Both the position numbers and the translations under genes were made by a program. The notes under the pieces are model-generated. The model saw only the letters and a program-made list of their open reading frames with translations, had not been told where the DNA came from and ran no database searches. Source: Sipunculus nudus (lineage: Eukaryota > Annelida > Sipuncula > Golfingiida > Sipunculidae). Taken from it: DNA of 64,000 bases. Location: positions 91,887,624-91,951,623 of the forward strand of contig CM049308.1 in assembly GCA_026874595.1 (NCBI GenBank). Direction: 5' to 3'. Shown here one piece after another: positions 11,166 to 23,432 of the stretch (the stretch's first letter is position 1; every line of letters begins with the position of its first letter).

Positions 11166-12605
11166 AATTGCAATTTTTTGCAAATAGAAGACAAAAAAAA
11201 GAGATAAAATTACTCTTTTTACAAAAATGTGGATAAAATGTTATTAGTGTGAGCACATAGGTTCTCAATTTAAATAAATTTGATAAAATTGTTTCTTATT
11301 CAAAGTATTTTTACAAGGGATAATTAAAAGAAATTAAAAACTGTTACCAGATATTTTCAATTTAAATTTTAGTTAAAGGATAGCTTCACATTAAAAACGT
11401 AGCAAAAAGGGACATTTGAAATTGGTGACAAATATGAAAAAAATAGAATTAAATGTTATAAACTGAATATGTGAATTCAGCAATTATTTTTCAATATCTG
11501 TATTATAGAAATAAAATGTTTGGTAAATCGCGTCAGCTCAAAATTCTACAGTTTTGTTTATAAACTGTTTCTCTATGATGGCAATGTTAAATAATATTGT
11601 TATTCAACTTTACTTCCTTACTTATCTATAAAAATTAAATCATTGATGGACTTTTAAAATGTAAATTAAGATATGAGTTAGTTTAGAACAATCAGATTTT
11701 CCACATCTACATAAAAATTATCAACAGCTTACAGCCATTTTTTAAAGAAATGTAAAATAAAAAACAAAACAGATGTCGTACATTGAATTTTTATTCATAA
11801 AATTGAATTAACTTCTAAAATAGAGGTCACTTTTTCTATACAATATATAATTATTCAAAACCAGAATTTTATATGGTTACAAGTACTGAAATATAAACAA
11901 ATAGCATCACTGGAATAATGCTTGTAAATCTTTGGGAAGAAGTGTGGTAATATACAGCATATTAATCTCACTAACTGACCACTTTTAGCAAAAATGAAAC
12001 GAACATAACTCATATCTCTGAAAAAAGCAACAAAAATACACCATTACTGAGTGAACAGAAGAAACACCTAAGCTGTGACATTAATTAAAACAAGCCAAAA
12101 TTACACCATCACACTTCACAGACATTTATATAATCCCAACAATAGAGACATAGAGCACTCATTTTTCACTAGACCTACTAGACTAGTTGGAGACAATCTT
12201 CAACCCTTAGTGGCAACTCTTAATGACATATATATGTTCTCAGGTGGCATGTCCTTTATACAGATGGGAGACTTCAGGGTAAGGAATCTAAAAGGACCAG
12301 GGTATTTGGCCATTATAAAGGCCGCTATTGAGGAGTCACAGTTAACCAGCAGCAGCTCTACTGATATTACCAAGGTGCAGGTGAAATGTATTGGTTACAG
12401 TTTTTAAAGGAGTACCTTATCTTGAATGTTATCCCTGGTCCATGGGAACGTAAATTCAGATTGTCTCAAAAGTCTGTTCATTTATCCTTATTCTATTGAT
12501 GGTACCATTTACTCTATTTTAATAGTTCCAGTGTTTAAAGTTCTAACAAAAATATTTTTACTTAAAAAATTAATGCATTATGTACGATGTAAAAGACACC
12601 TTTTA
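11166..12605. other. Intergenic AT-rich DNA with one unassigned ORF
   Basis: Mostly AT-rich. It contains a 110-codon ORF at 12075-12407 (plus), described separately. I recognise nothing else. Confidence 0.5.
12075..12407 (+). CDS. Unassigned ORF, possible exon or decayed coding sequence
   Basis: 110 codons. From about residue 30 its composition is more protein-like than the surroundings (FFTRPTRLVGDNLQPLVATL, then a GGMSFIQMGDFRVRNLKGPG segment and an SSSST run). I do not recognise a family. It contains possible splice sites, such as TGTTCTCAG/GTGG near 12245 and AAG/GTGCAG near 12376. It could be an exon of an unknown gene, a fragment of a mobile element or chance. Confidence 0.2.
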   Translation: MTLIKTSQNYTITLHRHLYNPNNRDIEHSFFTRPTRLVGDNLQPLVATLNDIYMFSGGMSFIQMGDFRVRNLKGPGYLAIIKAAIEESQLTSSSSTDITKVQVKCIGYSF

Positions 12606-12904
12606 GGCAAAAAAAAAGGTATGGTTCTCAGGCACCGCCCGCATAAATTTAACCCCCCACATCAAACATTTTTATTTTGATTTTCATCTTTCAAGAAAAT
12701 AAAATAATACAATTTAGATATGATTTCCTTTGTTATGTAGTGGTTTTACCTGTTTAGCAAAAAAAAAAAAACTGTTATTTTCATGCTCTTTCCTGATCAT
12801 ATGACTTTTTATCGAAACATACAACAAAAAGGTAAAAAATAAAATACCGCATTGATTTCTGAAAAAAAAGTGCCTGAGAACCATACCTTTTTTATTTTTT
12901 TGGC
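12606..12904. mobile_element. MITE with ~30-bp inverted ends
   Basis: The left end carries GGTATGGTTCTCAGGCAC and the right end its reverse complement GTGCCTGAGAACCATACC. Outer A/T runs end in GGC/GCC, flanked by TTA on both sides (a possible 3-bp target duplication). About 300 bp, no coding capacity. Confidence 0.65.
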
Positions 12905-13357
12905 CTTAAATATGAATACATTAATTGATATGAATGAGATGAAAATATTATTAATAAAAATATACATTACATCTGGAATTCTTTTTAAAAGATAAGTTAT
13001 TGCATAAAAAGAATTACTTCTTTAAAGAGCAAGGTCCTTTGCAATAAATAACAATTCTCTAATATTGCTTGTTTGTTATGAATATGTTCAAACTCCACAG
13101 TTAAATGGTTTGGATGGAGGGCCTTCTTGTTCTTCAGTGAATGTTCATATGATAATAAATAACCACATTATAATATTCATAAATAATACACATTCATATA
13201 ATTGAATTGCTTACATTATTAAAATAAAAATCATATACATTTAAACTCCCTGAGATATTCTAAAGATCCTGTATATTAAAATTAGTTATTTCATGTAAAC
13301 ACTGTGTACAAAGAGACCTTACATACCATAAAATAAAGACTATTTCTCAACTGTTTA

Positions 13358-13420
<63 letters not shown>

Positions 13421-14706
13421 CTGCCAATGGGAATCAATCCTATGACCTGATTGCTGGTCATTTGCTCAACTGGCAATTGGAAGGTCATGGGTTTGATTCT
13501 CATCATCAGTGAACCGACTTTTCTAGGTATTCATGTTCCATTTCTCTATACCATGAACCAGCATGGCTTTACTAACATCTCTGTATATAAATATATATTT
13601 ATAAATTGTCACTTTAAGCAAAACTATATTATTACATAAAATATAAAATATATTTAGAAATAAAAAACTACACAACTGATGAAAATAATTAAATAAAGCA
13701 CTGTGAGTGTTATAACTTTCACAATGTGATGAAATATATTTGGGTTTGCACACTAATAAAGTAATTCTGATAAAGGTAATAATTTCAGATTCTTTTTTCA
13801 AGGTCTTTTCATATACATATAGCATATGTAATAGGGCTGTGTACTGCCAAGACAAAATGATTCACGATACAGAATTGCAATAAGCAAATCAGTTTGCAAA
13901 ACTATTGCCCTGTAAAATTCATTGACAGGAATAAAAAATACCCCCCTGCACATTGATTAATGTGTATATACATAATATTTTGACAAATAGACAGGTGTTC
14001 CTGATGTCCTGGACTACTGACTCAGGTCCAGAAGCCAGGGACTACCAGCTGAGGACACAGCAAATTAAAGAATTTTAGACCAAGTTCGTTCTAGTCACAT
14101 ATTTTTTTATTTATTCTTTGCTATTTTATATGCTTTATTTAGGTTTCTCAAAAGATTTGTGAACTGGTGATATAATAGTGGGCAAATATTTATGCTTGAA
14201 GTTCATGCACAGATCGCAACTCTCTCAAGAGCTCTGACATTTGTTACAGCCCTAATATACGTAAAATTATTGTTTTGTATAGATCCCTCATCTGACTCCT
14301 ATCTTTAACAAGAAGTGAAAAATATCCCAAGGCTCACAGAAATTAGTTCAGTTCTGCATACAAGTAAAGTAACCTATGTGATTACAAAATTTGGTGCCAA
14401 TAGCTGCAGACAGAGGGTGACAGATAGCTGGTAACAGATAGTGGATACTGGATGATGGTTAATCATTGACAGTGAAAAAGCTAGCCAAGTGAACTAAAAT
14501 GTGACATGTTATGCTTCTTTTCATATTTAATAGTTATAAGCAATGCTAATTAAAGTATTAATGCAGCTACAAATCCACAAATTAATTATAAGTATTTATA
14601 AACATTATTTTACACACTAATATGTGTTCTGGTTCAAAATGGGTCATCAATCTAGCACAAAATGCACTTATTGATTTAATGTGGTACACTCTATAATGTG
14701 TACAGG
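12905..14706. other. Intergenic stretch left of the kelch-like gene
   Basis: Includes a CA/TA microsatellite at 13356-13417. An ATTAAA on the minus strand near 14674-14679 could be a poly(A) signal for the kelch-like gene. Nothing else is recognised. Confidence 0.5.
13356..13417. repeat. CA then TA microsatellite
   Basis: About nine CA units run straight into about 20 TA units. Confidence 0.95.
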
Positions 14707-16479
14707 TTATTCTGCAGTATCATAAAGATACATTACAGCAGTTGCATGATTGGTCAAGCTAACAGGAAGTGAGGCCTGCATCTGCCAATCAGCAGTGTCC
14801 ATTGTGAGGTCACATGAGTGCACCAAGTCATGAGAGTTAAATCCTCTTTCCATTCCTCCAGTGCAGTACAGTTTCCAAGATCCAAGTAATGCTCTCCCTC
14901 CAAGCCTGTGACTGCCATGTGTATTGAGAAATGAAGCAATTTCCCCTGTCACTGGATTGTAAAGCATCATTTTCTTTCCCTTTGGATCTTCATCAATGAT
15001 TAACAACTGCCCTGCCAATGGGAAAACATCACCAAGACCCACAGCAAGGTTATATTTTTGAATATGTGTCTCAAGCTCAGGCACCGGCACCCATGTCTTG
15101 GTGTGTGGGTTGTAGCACTGAGCTTTTGTATAGTTGGCCCTGTGATTTTCATTATTGACAGTGAAGCTGTGTATTCCACCTAACAAGTAAAGTCTACCAT
15201 CAAGGGAGGCCAGGGCACAGCGAGCAATCCCTTCACAGTCATAAAGATTAGGAAGTAGCGTCCATTGGTCAGTTTTCCTATTGTATTCTTCTCCGTCATT
15301 ACGAAAATTAACCTTCTGTTGACCTTTGCCCCCAACCACATATATTTTACCATCCAGTTCTGCAGTGCTGTGATTTGCTCTAGGTTTTAATAATGGCTGT
15401 ATGTCAATCCACTCATTGGATCTGCTGTCATACTTCAATGAGTCACACCTAGCCAACTGGTACTCTTCACCCCCTGTTATATAAATGGAATCTCCCATTA
15501 CTGTTACACCATACAGATGCTTTCCTTTGAATGGCAACTTGGTAAGGACCTTCCATGATTCCCAAGTGGGATGATAGTACCATATAAAGTTTCTTTTGTC
15601 TGACCCTGTTTCAGTATTTCTGGGTACAACAACAATGCATTCTTTTGGCCTACCTTTATATGGAGAAGAACAATTATTTTGAATATAAGATAAATCTGTA
15701 AGTTTGACATCTTTGTTAACTGCATAAATTTTCTCCAACCAAGGCCATTCATTCAATAATTTTATTAGGACTGATTTATTCACAGCCTCCCAATGAACAT
15801 ACTTTAACAGTGTTTCCTTTTCAATGTCATTTGAGTCATTATAATTAATCCAGCAATACAGTCTCTCTAACAGTCTTTCTTCATTGTTAATACAGCAGGC
15901 ATCATTAGATATATACTGGACTAACTTAATAAAATTTATTTTTAAAAATGCATCCAATTCTATTATGAATGTGAAGTTTTGTAGAATACACTGACGGGCT
16001 GAACGTTCAAGTGCTCTACATGAATGCCTCGCCCCGAGTTCCTCGACCATGAGACAGTTAAATGCTGTAAGATGCTGCAGAATAATAGAGGCACAATTTT
16101 CTGCTAAATTTCTGAACTGCAGGAAATCAGCAACTTCAAGAATATCCATTGCAGTATCTTGTGTAATATCAATTTTTCCTGTGTACATGTAGTTAAGAAC
16201 TGCATCAAAACTACTTGGTGTTATATGACAAGCATCTAATGATAATACATCCCCAGTCCTTGCTGTTTCATCGTGTGTGAACAACGCACGGAAGTATCGA
16301 CTGGAGGCTGCCAAGATGGCACGATGACAAGGGAATTCTTGGTCATCTATTCTGATTGTAACATCAGTGTAGAAGTTCTCCTTCCTCATTTCATTCATCT
16401 GTTTCATAATATCAGAAGCTTTTCCAGCTTCAATAAAATGACAATCTTTGACTGAATATTCCTCCTGGAGCTTGTTCAT
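14707..16479 (-). CDS. Kelch-like protein (BTB-BACK-Kelch), probable CUL3 adaptor
   Basis: A 590-residue kelch-like protein. Known members of the family bridge CUL3 ubiquitin ligases to substrates bound by the kelch propeller; this role is inferred here. The BTB domain covers about residues 25-135 (FYTDVTIRIDDQEFPCHRAI, then AASSRYFRALF and LNYMYTGKI). BACK covers about 140-260. Kelch repeats run from about 310 to the end, with blades visible at SIYITGGEE, KIYVVGGKG, RLYLLGGI and KLYCTGGME. The frame stays open six codons upstream of the ATG at 16477-16479, back to a good acceptor (CTCTTTCAG, exon start 16500), so a 5' UTR exon, or less likely a short coding exon, lies upstream. The whole BTB-to-kelch region is one exon ending in TAA at 14707-14709. 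Which KLHL subtype it is I cannot say. Confidence 0.9.
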   Translation of the reverse strand: MNKLQEEYSVKDCHFIEAGKASDIMKQMNEMRKENFYTDVTIRIDDQEFPCHRAILAASSRYFRALFTHDETARTGDVLSLDACHITPSSFDAVLNYMYTGKIDITQDTAMDILEVADFLQFRNLAENCASIILQHLTAFNCLMVEELGARHSCRALERSARQCILQNFTFIIELDAFLKINFIKLVQYISNDACCINNEERLLERLYCWINYNDSNDIEKETLLKYVHWEAVNKSVLIKLLNEWPWLEKIYAVNKDVKLTDLSYIQNNCSSPYKGRPKECIVVVPRNTETGSDKRNFIWYYHPTWESWKVLTKLPFKGKHLYGVTVMGDSIYITGGEEYQLARCDSLKYDSRSNEWIDIQPLLKPRANHSTAELDGKIYVVGGKGQQKVNFRNDGEEYNRKTDQWTLLPNLYDCEGIARCALASLDGRLYLLGGIHSFTVNNENHRANYTKAQCYNPHTKTWVPVPELETHIQKYNLAVGLGDVFPLAGQLLIIDEDPKGKKMMLYNPVTGEIASFLNTHGSHRLGGRALLGSWKLYCTGGMERGFNSHDLVHSCDLTMDTADWQMQASLPVSLTNHATAVMYLYDTAE

Positions 16480-16500
16480 TTCCACTTCTTTAGGCAAACA

Positions 16501-18540
16501 CTGAAAGAGGAAACAAGTTTATTACATGATGAAGACTGTTGTGTTTAAGTTTCAGCACTTTCTCACTTTCAGGTTCAGGTGATATTTTTATCACATGACA
16601 TGAAAGAGTAACATATATTCTATTATTTCATGTGATATGTTAATATCTTAGTATTGGTTTTATCTCGATCATATTATGTATGAAGCAATTAAAGTTAAGA
16701 AGTTAAGGAAATTTTCTAGCTTTTCAAGCATTATAATTGAGTGTAAATGCATAACTAAAACAAATGAAAACAAATCATCCTTACTGAAGTATAGGGATAT
16801 ACACCCCATTTAATTAAAAACCGATTGAAATGTACAAATTAAAACTATAAAGGCTCCTTTAACAAGCATGCAGGCACTACAACTATCACCATTAATTTTT
16901 ATAGTAGTTCATAATATGTTTATTAATAAATTTATTGGTTCCCTTTCTACTGCAATATATAATGGCCTGTGGCTGTGGTCTGTCACAACAACAATAATGG
17001 AATGTGTGACCACAGAAGGGGGCGTGTCACGGATTTTGACAGCTGACCTAAGGAACTGGTCACTGCTCGCTGCGCGCTGAAAGAGCGATAAACATCCTTC
17101 ACCATCAAAATGCAGACTTACATCACAACAAAATGGTTCACAGTGATGACGTGGTTTTGTGGCACCTTGTTGTCTTTCCAGGATTAAATTGCTTCTTACT
17201 TTCCATTACATCAAACCTACCGCAATGACCCCAGATGAGTTTGTTTTGGCTACTTACAGACAGCGCCATCTATAGGACTATAAGACTTTGGTAATCAAAA
17301 TTGCCGTTAGATGTCTCTGACAGTTTAAACACTCCTAATGGGGAAACCAGAGCTTTTGCAGATTTTTAGTTAATTTGTAATATTACTATATACTAGTATG
17401 CACTCCAGTATTTAATGGAAGTGCCATATATTTTAAATAATTTAAGTTAATCTGAGTGGCATCTAAGGTCTAGCGGTACTGAAAATGTGCCCCAATTACT
17501 TCGTTTGCAATATAAATAAGCCTTAAATAAGGCTCATGAGTAATAACTCATGAATGACTTCTTAATTTAACTTTAACGAGCAGTTGACCTCTATTTGTGC
17601 AGTTGTAAATTAAAATGTTGTAATTCTGGTTTTATCCAGTTCTAACATTTAAAGTTTTGTTATAGTGTCAGATTGAAAATCACTTTGTTTGGCAATAATG
17701 GAATTTTATCGATCAACCATATAAAATTATCAATCACTCATATATAGAATAACTGGCTCTAGTATAAGATATTGTCATATTTCTGTAACAATTATATATA
17801 ATTTATCTTACGTTCATTCGCATACAATATTATATAAAATATAACAGACCATAGAGCAAACTGTATGGTATTAGTGACTGCAAACTCACTTAAACTAAAT
17901 ATAATAGGCACCATATTATAAATTAAATGATAAAAATACTTAAATAACTCAGAAACATAACCTCATATTCACAGAAATTCATAATTTCAATATAGTAGGC
18001 TAAAGTGATATACAGACAGATATTTACGTGAACCCTACTATAGCCTAGCTGTTACATAGATAAAAGCATTGGGTGTGCATGGCGTCCGGGAACGTTTTGC
18101 CCATGCACTAAAGAATATAAATAAATATAAGATTTATACACTATCTTATTTTTTTCATAATCTTATTATATTGTTCCTATGACTTGATGTATGGTCTACA
18201 ACGGACATAAAGAAGTCCTTCGGAGACAAAAGTTTTTTTTACCGGTATTTCTATTTTTATCACATTTTAATGTACCAGACGTTCCGGTGCATACACACAA
18301 TATTGGTGTGCCAAATTGATAGACAGCGCAAGGTCATTGTTTACATATAAACTATTTATATGTTTAACTTTAAACGATCTATCGGTAGAGCTATATGTTT
18401 ACGAAGATTTTAATCAGATTATAATGTCCGAAGTAACAATACATGTGGTCAAATATTTTAAGTGGCTGTTGGACACGTGGGAGTGGTCGCTTGTTTACAG
18501 AAGGCCGTACCATGTCAAACTCCGTGTTTGAGAATGGTAA
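16501..18540. other. Region between two divergent genes
   Basis: Must hold the 5' UTR exon and promoter of the kelch-like gene (minus) and perhaps the promoter of the chitin-binding gene (plus). No exon can be placed with confidence. A GCGCCATCTATAGG motif at 17263-17276 resembles a CTCF site. Confidence 0.4.
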
Positions 18541-18615
18541 TATCCCATTCCTCTTGGTTTATACCCGGGTCTAAACTGGATCTGAGTTAGACAGTATCTG
18601 CTACATCAGCCGTGA
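18541..18615 (+). other. Possible 5' non-coding exon of the chitin-binding gene
   Basis: A donor-like GAG/GTACGT ends a stretch at about 18615, and an acceptor CTTTCAG lies at 19694-19700, 18 bases before the secreted protein's ATG. Joining them would give a short untranslated leader. The left boundary is a guess, and nothing shows directly that this stretch is transcribed. Confidence 0.2.
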
Positions 18616-19718
18616 GGTACGTTACGTTTATTGTACTGCGTTAATTTTTGTCTGTGTAAAAGACACCTGTTTCATACAAAAACTTTCCTACCCTTAAAAT
18701 GTAGCTTTTATGGTGTGACTGGCTCAGAAAGAGATATTTAAAGAAAGATAATGCTTATATAATATAATATTTTATATATAATGTTTTTTACGAATCGAAA
18801 CAGGCTTTAAAACTGATATTAAACGAAAGGACACAGGACTGGTTTCCCTCAACTAAACTAATTGAGAAAAAAATATTTATAAGTTTACATTAAATTTAGG
18901 AATAACCTGTTACAAATAGTATAACAAGAGCGATAAAATGAAATCACCAGGTTTTTGGCTTTTAATTAACTTACGTGAGAAAACGTAACAGTGATTATTT
19001 GCGACTACTTTGGGGATCGTGAAAATTAATTTGATGTTGATACTGATAATGCTGGAACTCCTTAGGATTCCGAACTTTCATATTTTGCCGTAATACAACT
19101 TTTCTATCAGTATATATTACTATGCGCATTATGCATGAGTAATTATCGTATGCGCATTGTGTATCTTCTGCTTATTGCGGGTCAGATAAGCAAGCATTGC
19201 GAGTTTCAAGTGAGATCAGTTGTAAACCATGTAGAGTATCCGATGGGAGAGATAGGGCAGCGTATTCTTTGCTGTCTTGACTGTGCTATGAATAACATGA
19301 TCTTTCTTTGCCGATGTACCAGTCCCGGCGGTAGGTGTCGCTATAGCATGATGCATGGGACAGGTCCAGTACATAATCACCCCTTATTCATTTTAGTGCA
19401 TGATTCTTAAAAAATGTCTAAATAAAAACAGCTCATTTAAGCGATCCAGCAACGGAGGCGAAGCTTCAGGTTTTATAGATATATTTTAGCTGATATGTTT
19501 TTAGCAATAATATCCCCTTCTATCTCTTTTTTCCTTTTTATTCAAACACCTATTGCCTACTTATTGTGCATTGTCTATTTTATCCAGTGGTGAACGCTGG
19601 CATTGTACTTTTGTTATTTCTTTGTAATAAAATTTCGTGCACCACTTTATAATATATGACGCACAGTGCTTCGCTTATTCCCCTTTACTTCTTTCAGTAT
19701 CACAAAGCAACAACTATA

Positions 19719-22700
19719 ATGAAGCTTGTCGTGGGAATTCTGGCCGCATTGGCCTTGGTCGCAAAAGGTCAGTATATAAGTTTTTCCTTTATTCAATGAC
19801 ACGCATGCGCCTTCACATTGCAGAAAATATGTTCCTTTTTTTAACAAGAAAGCACCATTACAAGAACAGAATATCACAAGATTTGGCTGATTGGTACAGG
19901 GAAAGTTTTCATGAATCCTCTCTTTTACGTCACCTCTAAATAGTAACAAATCGATTAATTCAGAAACTACGTACTTTCGTAACAGTAATAATACGACAAT
20001 TCCCTTTTGAGGGCTCTTCTCTTTCAAAGATATATCTCTTAATTACACGTGCAGGCGTCTAAAAAGCATGCAGCCCCGTAAAATAAGGTCTAAATCCATA
20101 ACCTTCCTGTTAAATGAGATGCTAAGCTCATAAAAAAATTAAAATAATTATGAATTTTATCCTGTAGGTGGCGCATCTGGCTGTGGTGACCCTGAGGCAG
20201 GTTCACCATTGGTCAACTCCTTTCATGTTTCTCTTAGCGACAGCAAAGTGACGTACGCGTGTGCCAAGGGATTCCGGTACAAGTCCGGTGATTGGGAGCG
20301 CACTTGTAACAGTGACGGCAAATGGTCAGGCGCCAGTCTGAAATGCACCGGTATTACTCTGAAACAAGTCTCTTTTTTTTCTTTTCATTTAAATTTTGTG
20401 AAATTACATTTTCTGCATCCTGTAAATGTTGTTAAGTAATAAGAACAGAAAACCAAGTTCTTCAAACTATTTTTAAAACTGAACCCTGAATGTACATGTG
20501 CAGGGAAACGGTACCTTATTTAAGGCACTATAGTGTGTACTATGTCATTTTTATCCGTAAACGTTAAGTAATTGTTCTGCATCAAATTCCAGGAAATTTT
20601 GCCTTAGTTCATGATCGCCCACAAATAATTAAATATGCCATGTAATTATGTGTCGATGGTAATACAGTGAATACATTTCAGTGATGATGGTTCGAAACAC
20701 TTGAAAATTTTGTCAAACCCACTATGTTATCAGTTTTTTCTTGTGTCATATAAAGGCACAACTGATTCCATGCTATTACGTCTCCTGTTTTTTTTTATAT
20801 TCTTATCCCTGTTTTTTGTTTCTTCGTCTTTTGGTTCTTCTTCCTACATGCCTTTTCTTTTTTATTCCATTTTTTCTCTTCCTGAGCCTTACCCTTTATA
20901 ACACGATTCGCATGACCTTTTTAAATAAACGGATGCATCTACTTCAGAACATGGATATCGATGTTTGGGTAGCAAATTTTCGCCAATGTTAACAGATTAA
21001 CAGTTTTTTTCCTATATTTACACAATACTGTTACCAGGTAATTGTGTGAAGGACTGTGCTGGCCTTCCTGACGGCGACTACCAGTCCTGCTCGAGCTGTG
21101 GTTGGTTCCTCTCCTGTGTAGGTGGCACCATGATCGCTCAGCGTCCCTGTCCCTCTAACCTGGTCTGGGATGACCAGAACAAGTGGTGTGGATGGCTCTC
21201 CGCTACATGCTGTACGTAATGTATAGTATTCTTAAAATCAGAATTTATATACTGTCCAAATTACCATCAAAATCCGGAAAAAGCAGTTGGCAGAGTTCCG
21301 ATAAAGCAATAAAGTTAAATGGGAAAGTTCGGAAAAAGCAAGAATGTAAAAAGAAAGATAAATAAAAAAGGAAAACAACTTCACAATAATTACAAATTAA
21401 TAACCATCTGGTGGTGAAATCAAATGCTAATAAATGGCCTTCCTACGGGTCCAATGTGATGTTTTGCAGAGCGGTGCACTGATGTTTTGAATATAATCAT
21501 ATACATTCATTAGACAGATTGAGTCTATGGAGTTTGGTAGAAGTGACTCCTTTGCGTATCATTAACAGCACTTGTATTGCATTAGCTTTTGGAAGATAGA
21601 GAGATAGCTATATAGAGTATAAAAAGAGAGATAACGGTATCTATAATACTTTTCCTTTTGAGACGAATCTTTTGGCGGGAAAAAAAACATTCCGTGTGCG
21701 CATACGATACATAGTGAGATCTTGTTGAAATACCGCGTGCCCTTCTTGACGTTATTAGTTTTTAATGGCACAATCAGATGGCTCTTTTTCTGTGTGTCTG
21801 TGGAAATGTTCCGACAGACAACCCTGATACAAACATACTAACCCGGTGAAATTAATGTTTGTATTTGGTAGACAAAAACATCGTTCTTAATTCTTTTTTT
21901 TTAATTTAATCGCAAGGAACGTTGTGAAATTTAAGCGAAGATGTTCCATATGAAAGACAAATGCTCACAAACACCTGCCTGAATTTACAAAATAGTTATA
22001 CTGTCAACGATGAAACGAGCTGTGGAACAGAATCTCCATAAAATTTGATAATTAATTGAGAAAGGTCCTTTATCTTTGTCCAAACAATTGTTGTTGTTGT
22101 TGTTGTTATTATTATTATTATTATTACGATTATATTTTTACTGAATCGTTAAAAATAATTATTATCTTTGAACCATCACACGTGCATATAGTGTGTTTAT
22201 TATAGGCTTGTTACAGACCACGTACCACTTGAACAAAACGGCATGTGTATCTCATAAGTGATGCGTCTATTATAATGGAAACGGAATATTTCTGATTGGA
22301 CTGGCTCAGTCGGCATGTTTTAATGTCGCTATATATGGCAACACATGTAACAGGTACTGCCATCTGGTGACAAATAAAATAACTAATTATTGGACCGTCA
22401 TGTTTGTCCCCCAGACATTCCAGGCTCATTTATGTTTATTAAGGCTTAGAATAACATCTTATTTTACATAATGTATAGTGGCGAACATACTTCCTAAAGT
22501 CTGGCATGTCTATATTCGGGCTAGTAATACTTCTTTTGATAGAATTTCATTTATTATGAGTGCGCATATTTGATTGCTAGGGGACTGTGTGAACGACTGT
22601 ACTGGGAAGGCTGACGGTGACTACCAGGCCTGTGACGGCTGCGGTTACTACTACACCTGCTCTAACGGCCGCACCTACAACAGAGAGTGTCCAGTGCTGG

Positions 22701-23432
22701 CCACTGGCTCCGCCCTGGTGTGGGATGACCGAAACAAACGCTGTGACTGGGAGTCCCAGACGTGCACAAAAAGTAAGACATTGCATGAAAACCATGGGAC
22801 TTTTAACAGTAAACATGAATACAGACTGTACTATAAATACCAAAATAACAAATATAACACATCACAATATTTAATGTAGTATTCATCCATTACTTAACCC
22901 CAAAATGCTTTTTATGTTGCCTTTCGGTGTTCAAAGACCTCACATGTTGAAGAGCATTGTCTTTCTTCTTAATAATGTAATCATTGTATTGTTCTTCTTG
23001 TTTATGTATGACCCATGTCGTGTATTCGGCAGTTAAGAACCTCTTTTATAGAAACCCCCCCCCCGTATTTTCAAGAAATTAGTTTACCTCACTTCACTTA
23101 TGTGTTACAACCTTTATAAATGTCATAATTAAAATAAAACTAAAAATATTTTAATAAATAAATTATAAAATTATAAATTATAAAATAAAAATATAAAAAA
23201 TTATTTTTATCGATTCCCGATGCTTACAGGCTGCATGGTGTCAAAGCACTATTTAATATTAAATCCATTTTCTGCCATTAGCTGAACGAGCTGGCAAGTA
23301 CTTTTTTTAGTCGATGTTATATAAATAATTATTTTTCGTATAATTTGTGTATATAGGTGTGTTCCGTTCTGGACGTTTTATTAATATTTTGAAAATATCA
23401 TTGCAGGCACGTACCTGAACCCACAAAACTGA
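19719..23432 (+). CDS. Secreted Sushi/CCP plus two chitin-binding (CBM14-like) domain protein
   Basis: A complete five-exon gene: 19719-19767, 20168-20350, 21038-21211, 22581-22772, 23407-23432. All introns have GT/AG ends and are in phase 1; the sum is 624 nt, 207 residues plus TGA. Exon 1 encodes a signal peptide (MKLVVGILAALALVAK). Exon 2 is one Sushi/CCP module with four cysteines and the usual aromatic/Gly pattern (YACAKGF, CNSDGKW). Exons 3 and 4 are paralogous cysteine-rich modules, starting CVKDC and CVNDC, with DGDYQ then LVWDD and about eight cysteines each, resembling peritrophin/CBM14 chitin-binding domains. Exon 5 adds STYLNPQN. The likely role is extracellular chitin binding, for example gut lining, shell matrix or immunity; this is inference. 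A CTTTCAG acceptor 18 bases before the ATG suggests a 5' UTR intron; a donor-like GAG/GTACGT near 18615 could be its other end. Confidence 0.85.
22089..22126. repeat. TTG then TTA microsatellite
   Basis: A short run of TTG triplets followed by TTA triplets, in intron 3 of the chitin-binding gene. Confidence 0.9.

Noticed and set aside
14754..14939. Small ORFs overlapping the kelch-like gene (also 15504-15752, 16273-16455)
   Set aside because: Shadows of the 590-residue kelch-like frame.
16868..17080. 70-codon plus-strand ORF upstream of the kelch-like gene
   Set aside because: No recognisable domain, and its composition matches the background. The region more probably holds the kelch-like promoter.
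18499..18570. Short ORF starting MSNSVFENG after the GGCCGTACC
   Set aside because: It stops after about 24 codons and has no family signature. A donor-like GTAATA is present, but no partner exon is seen.
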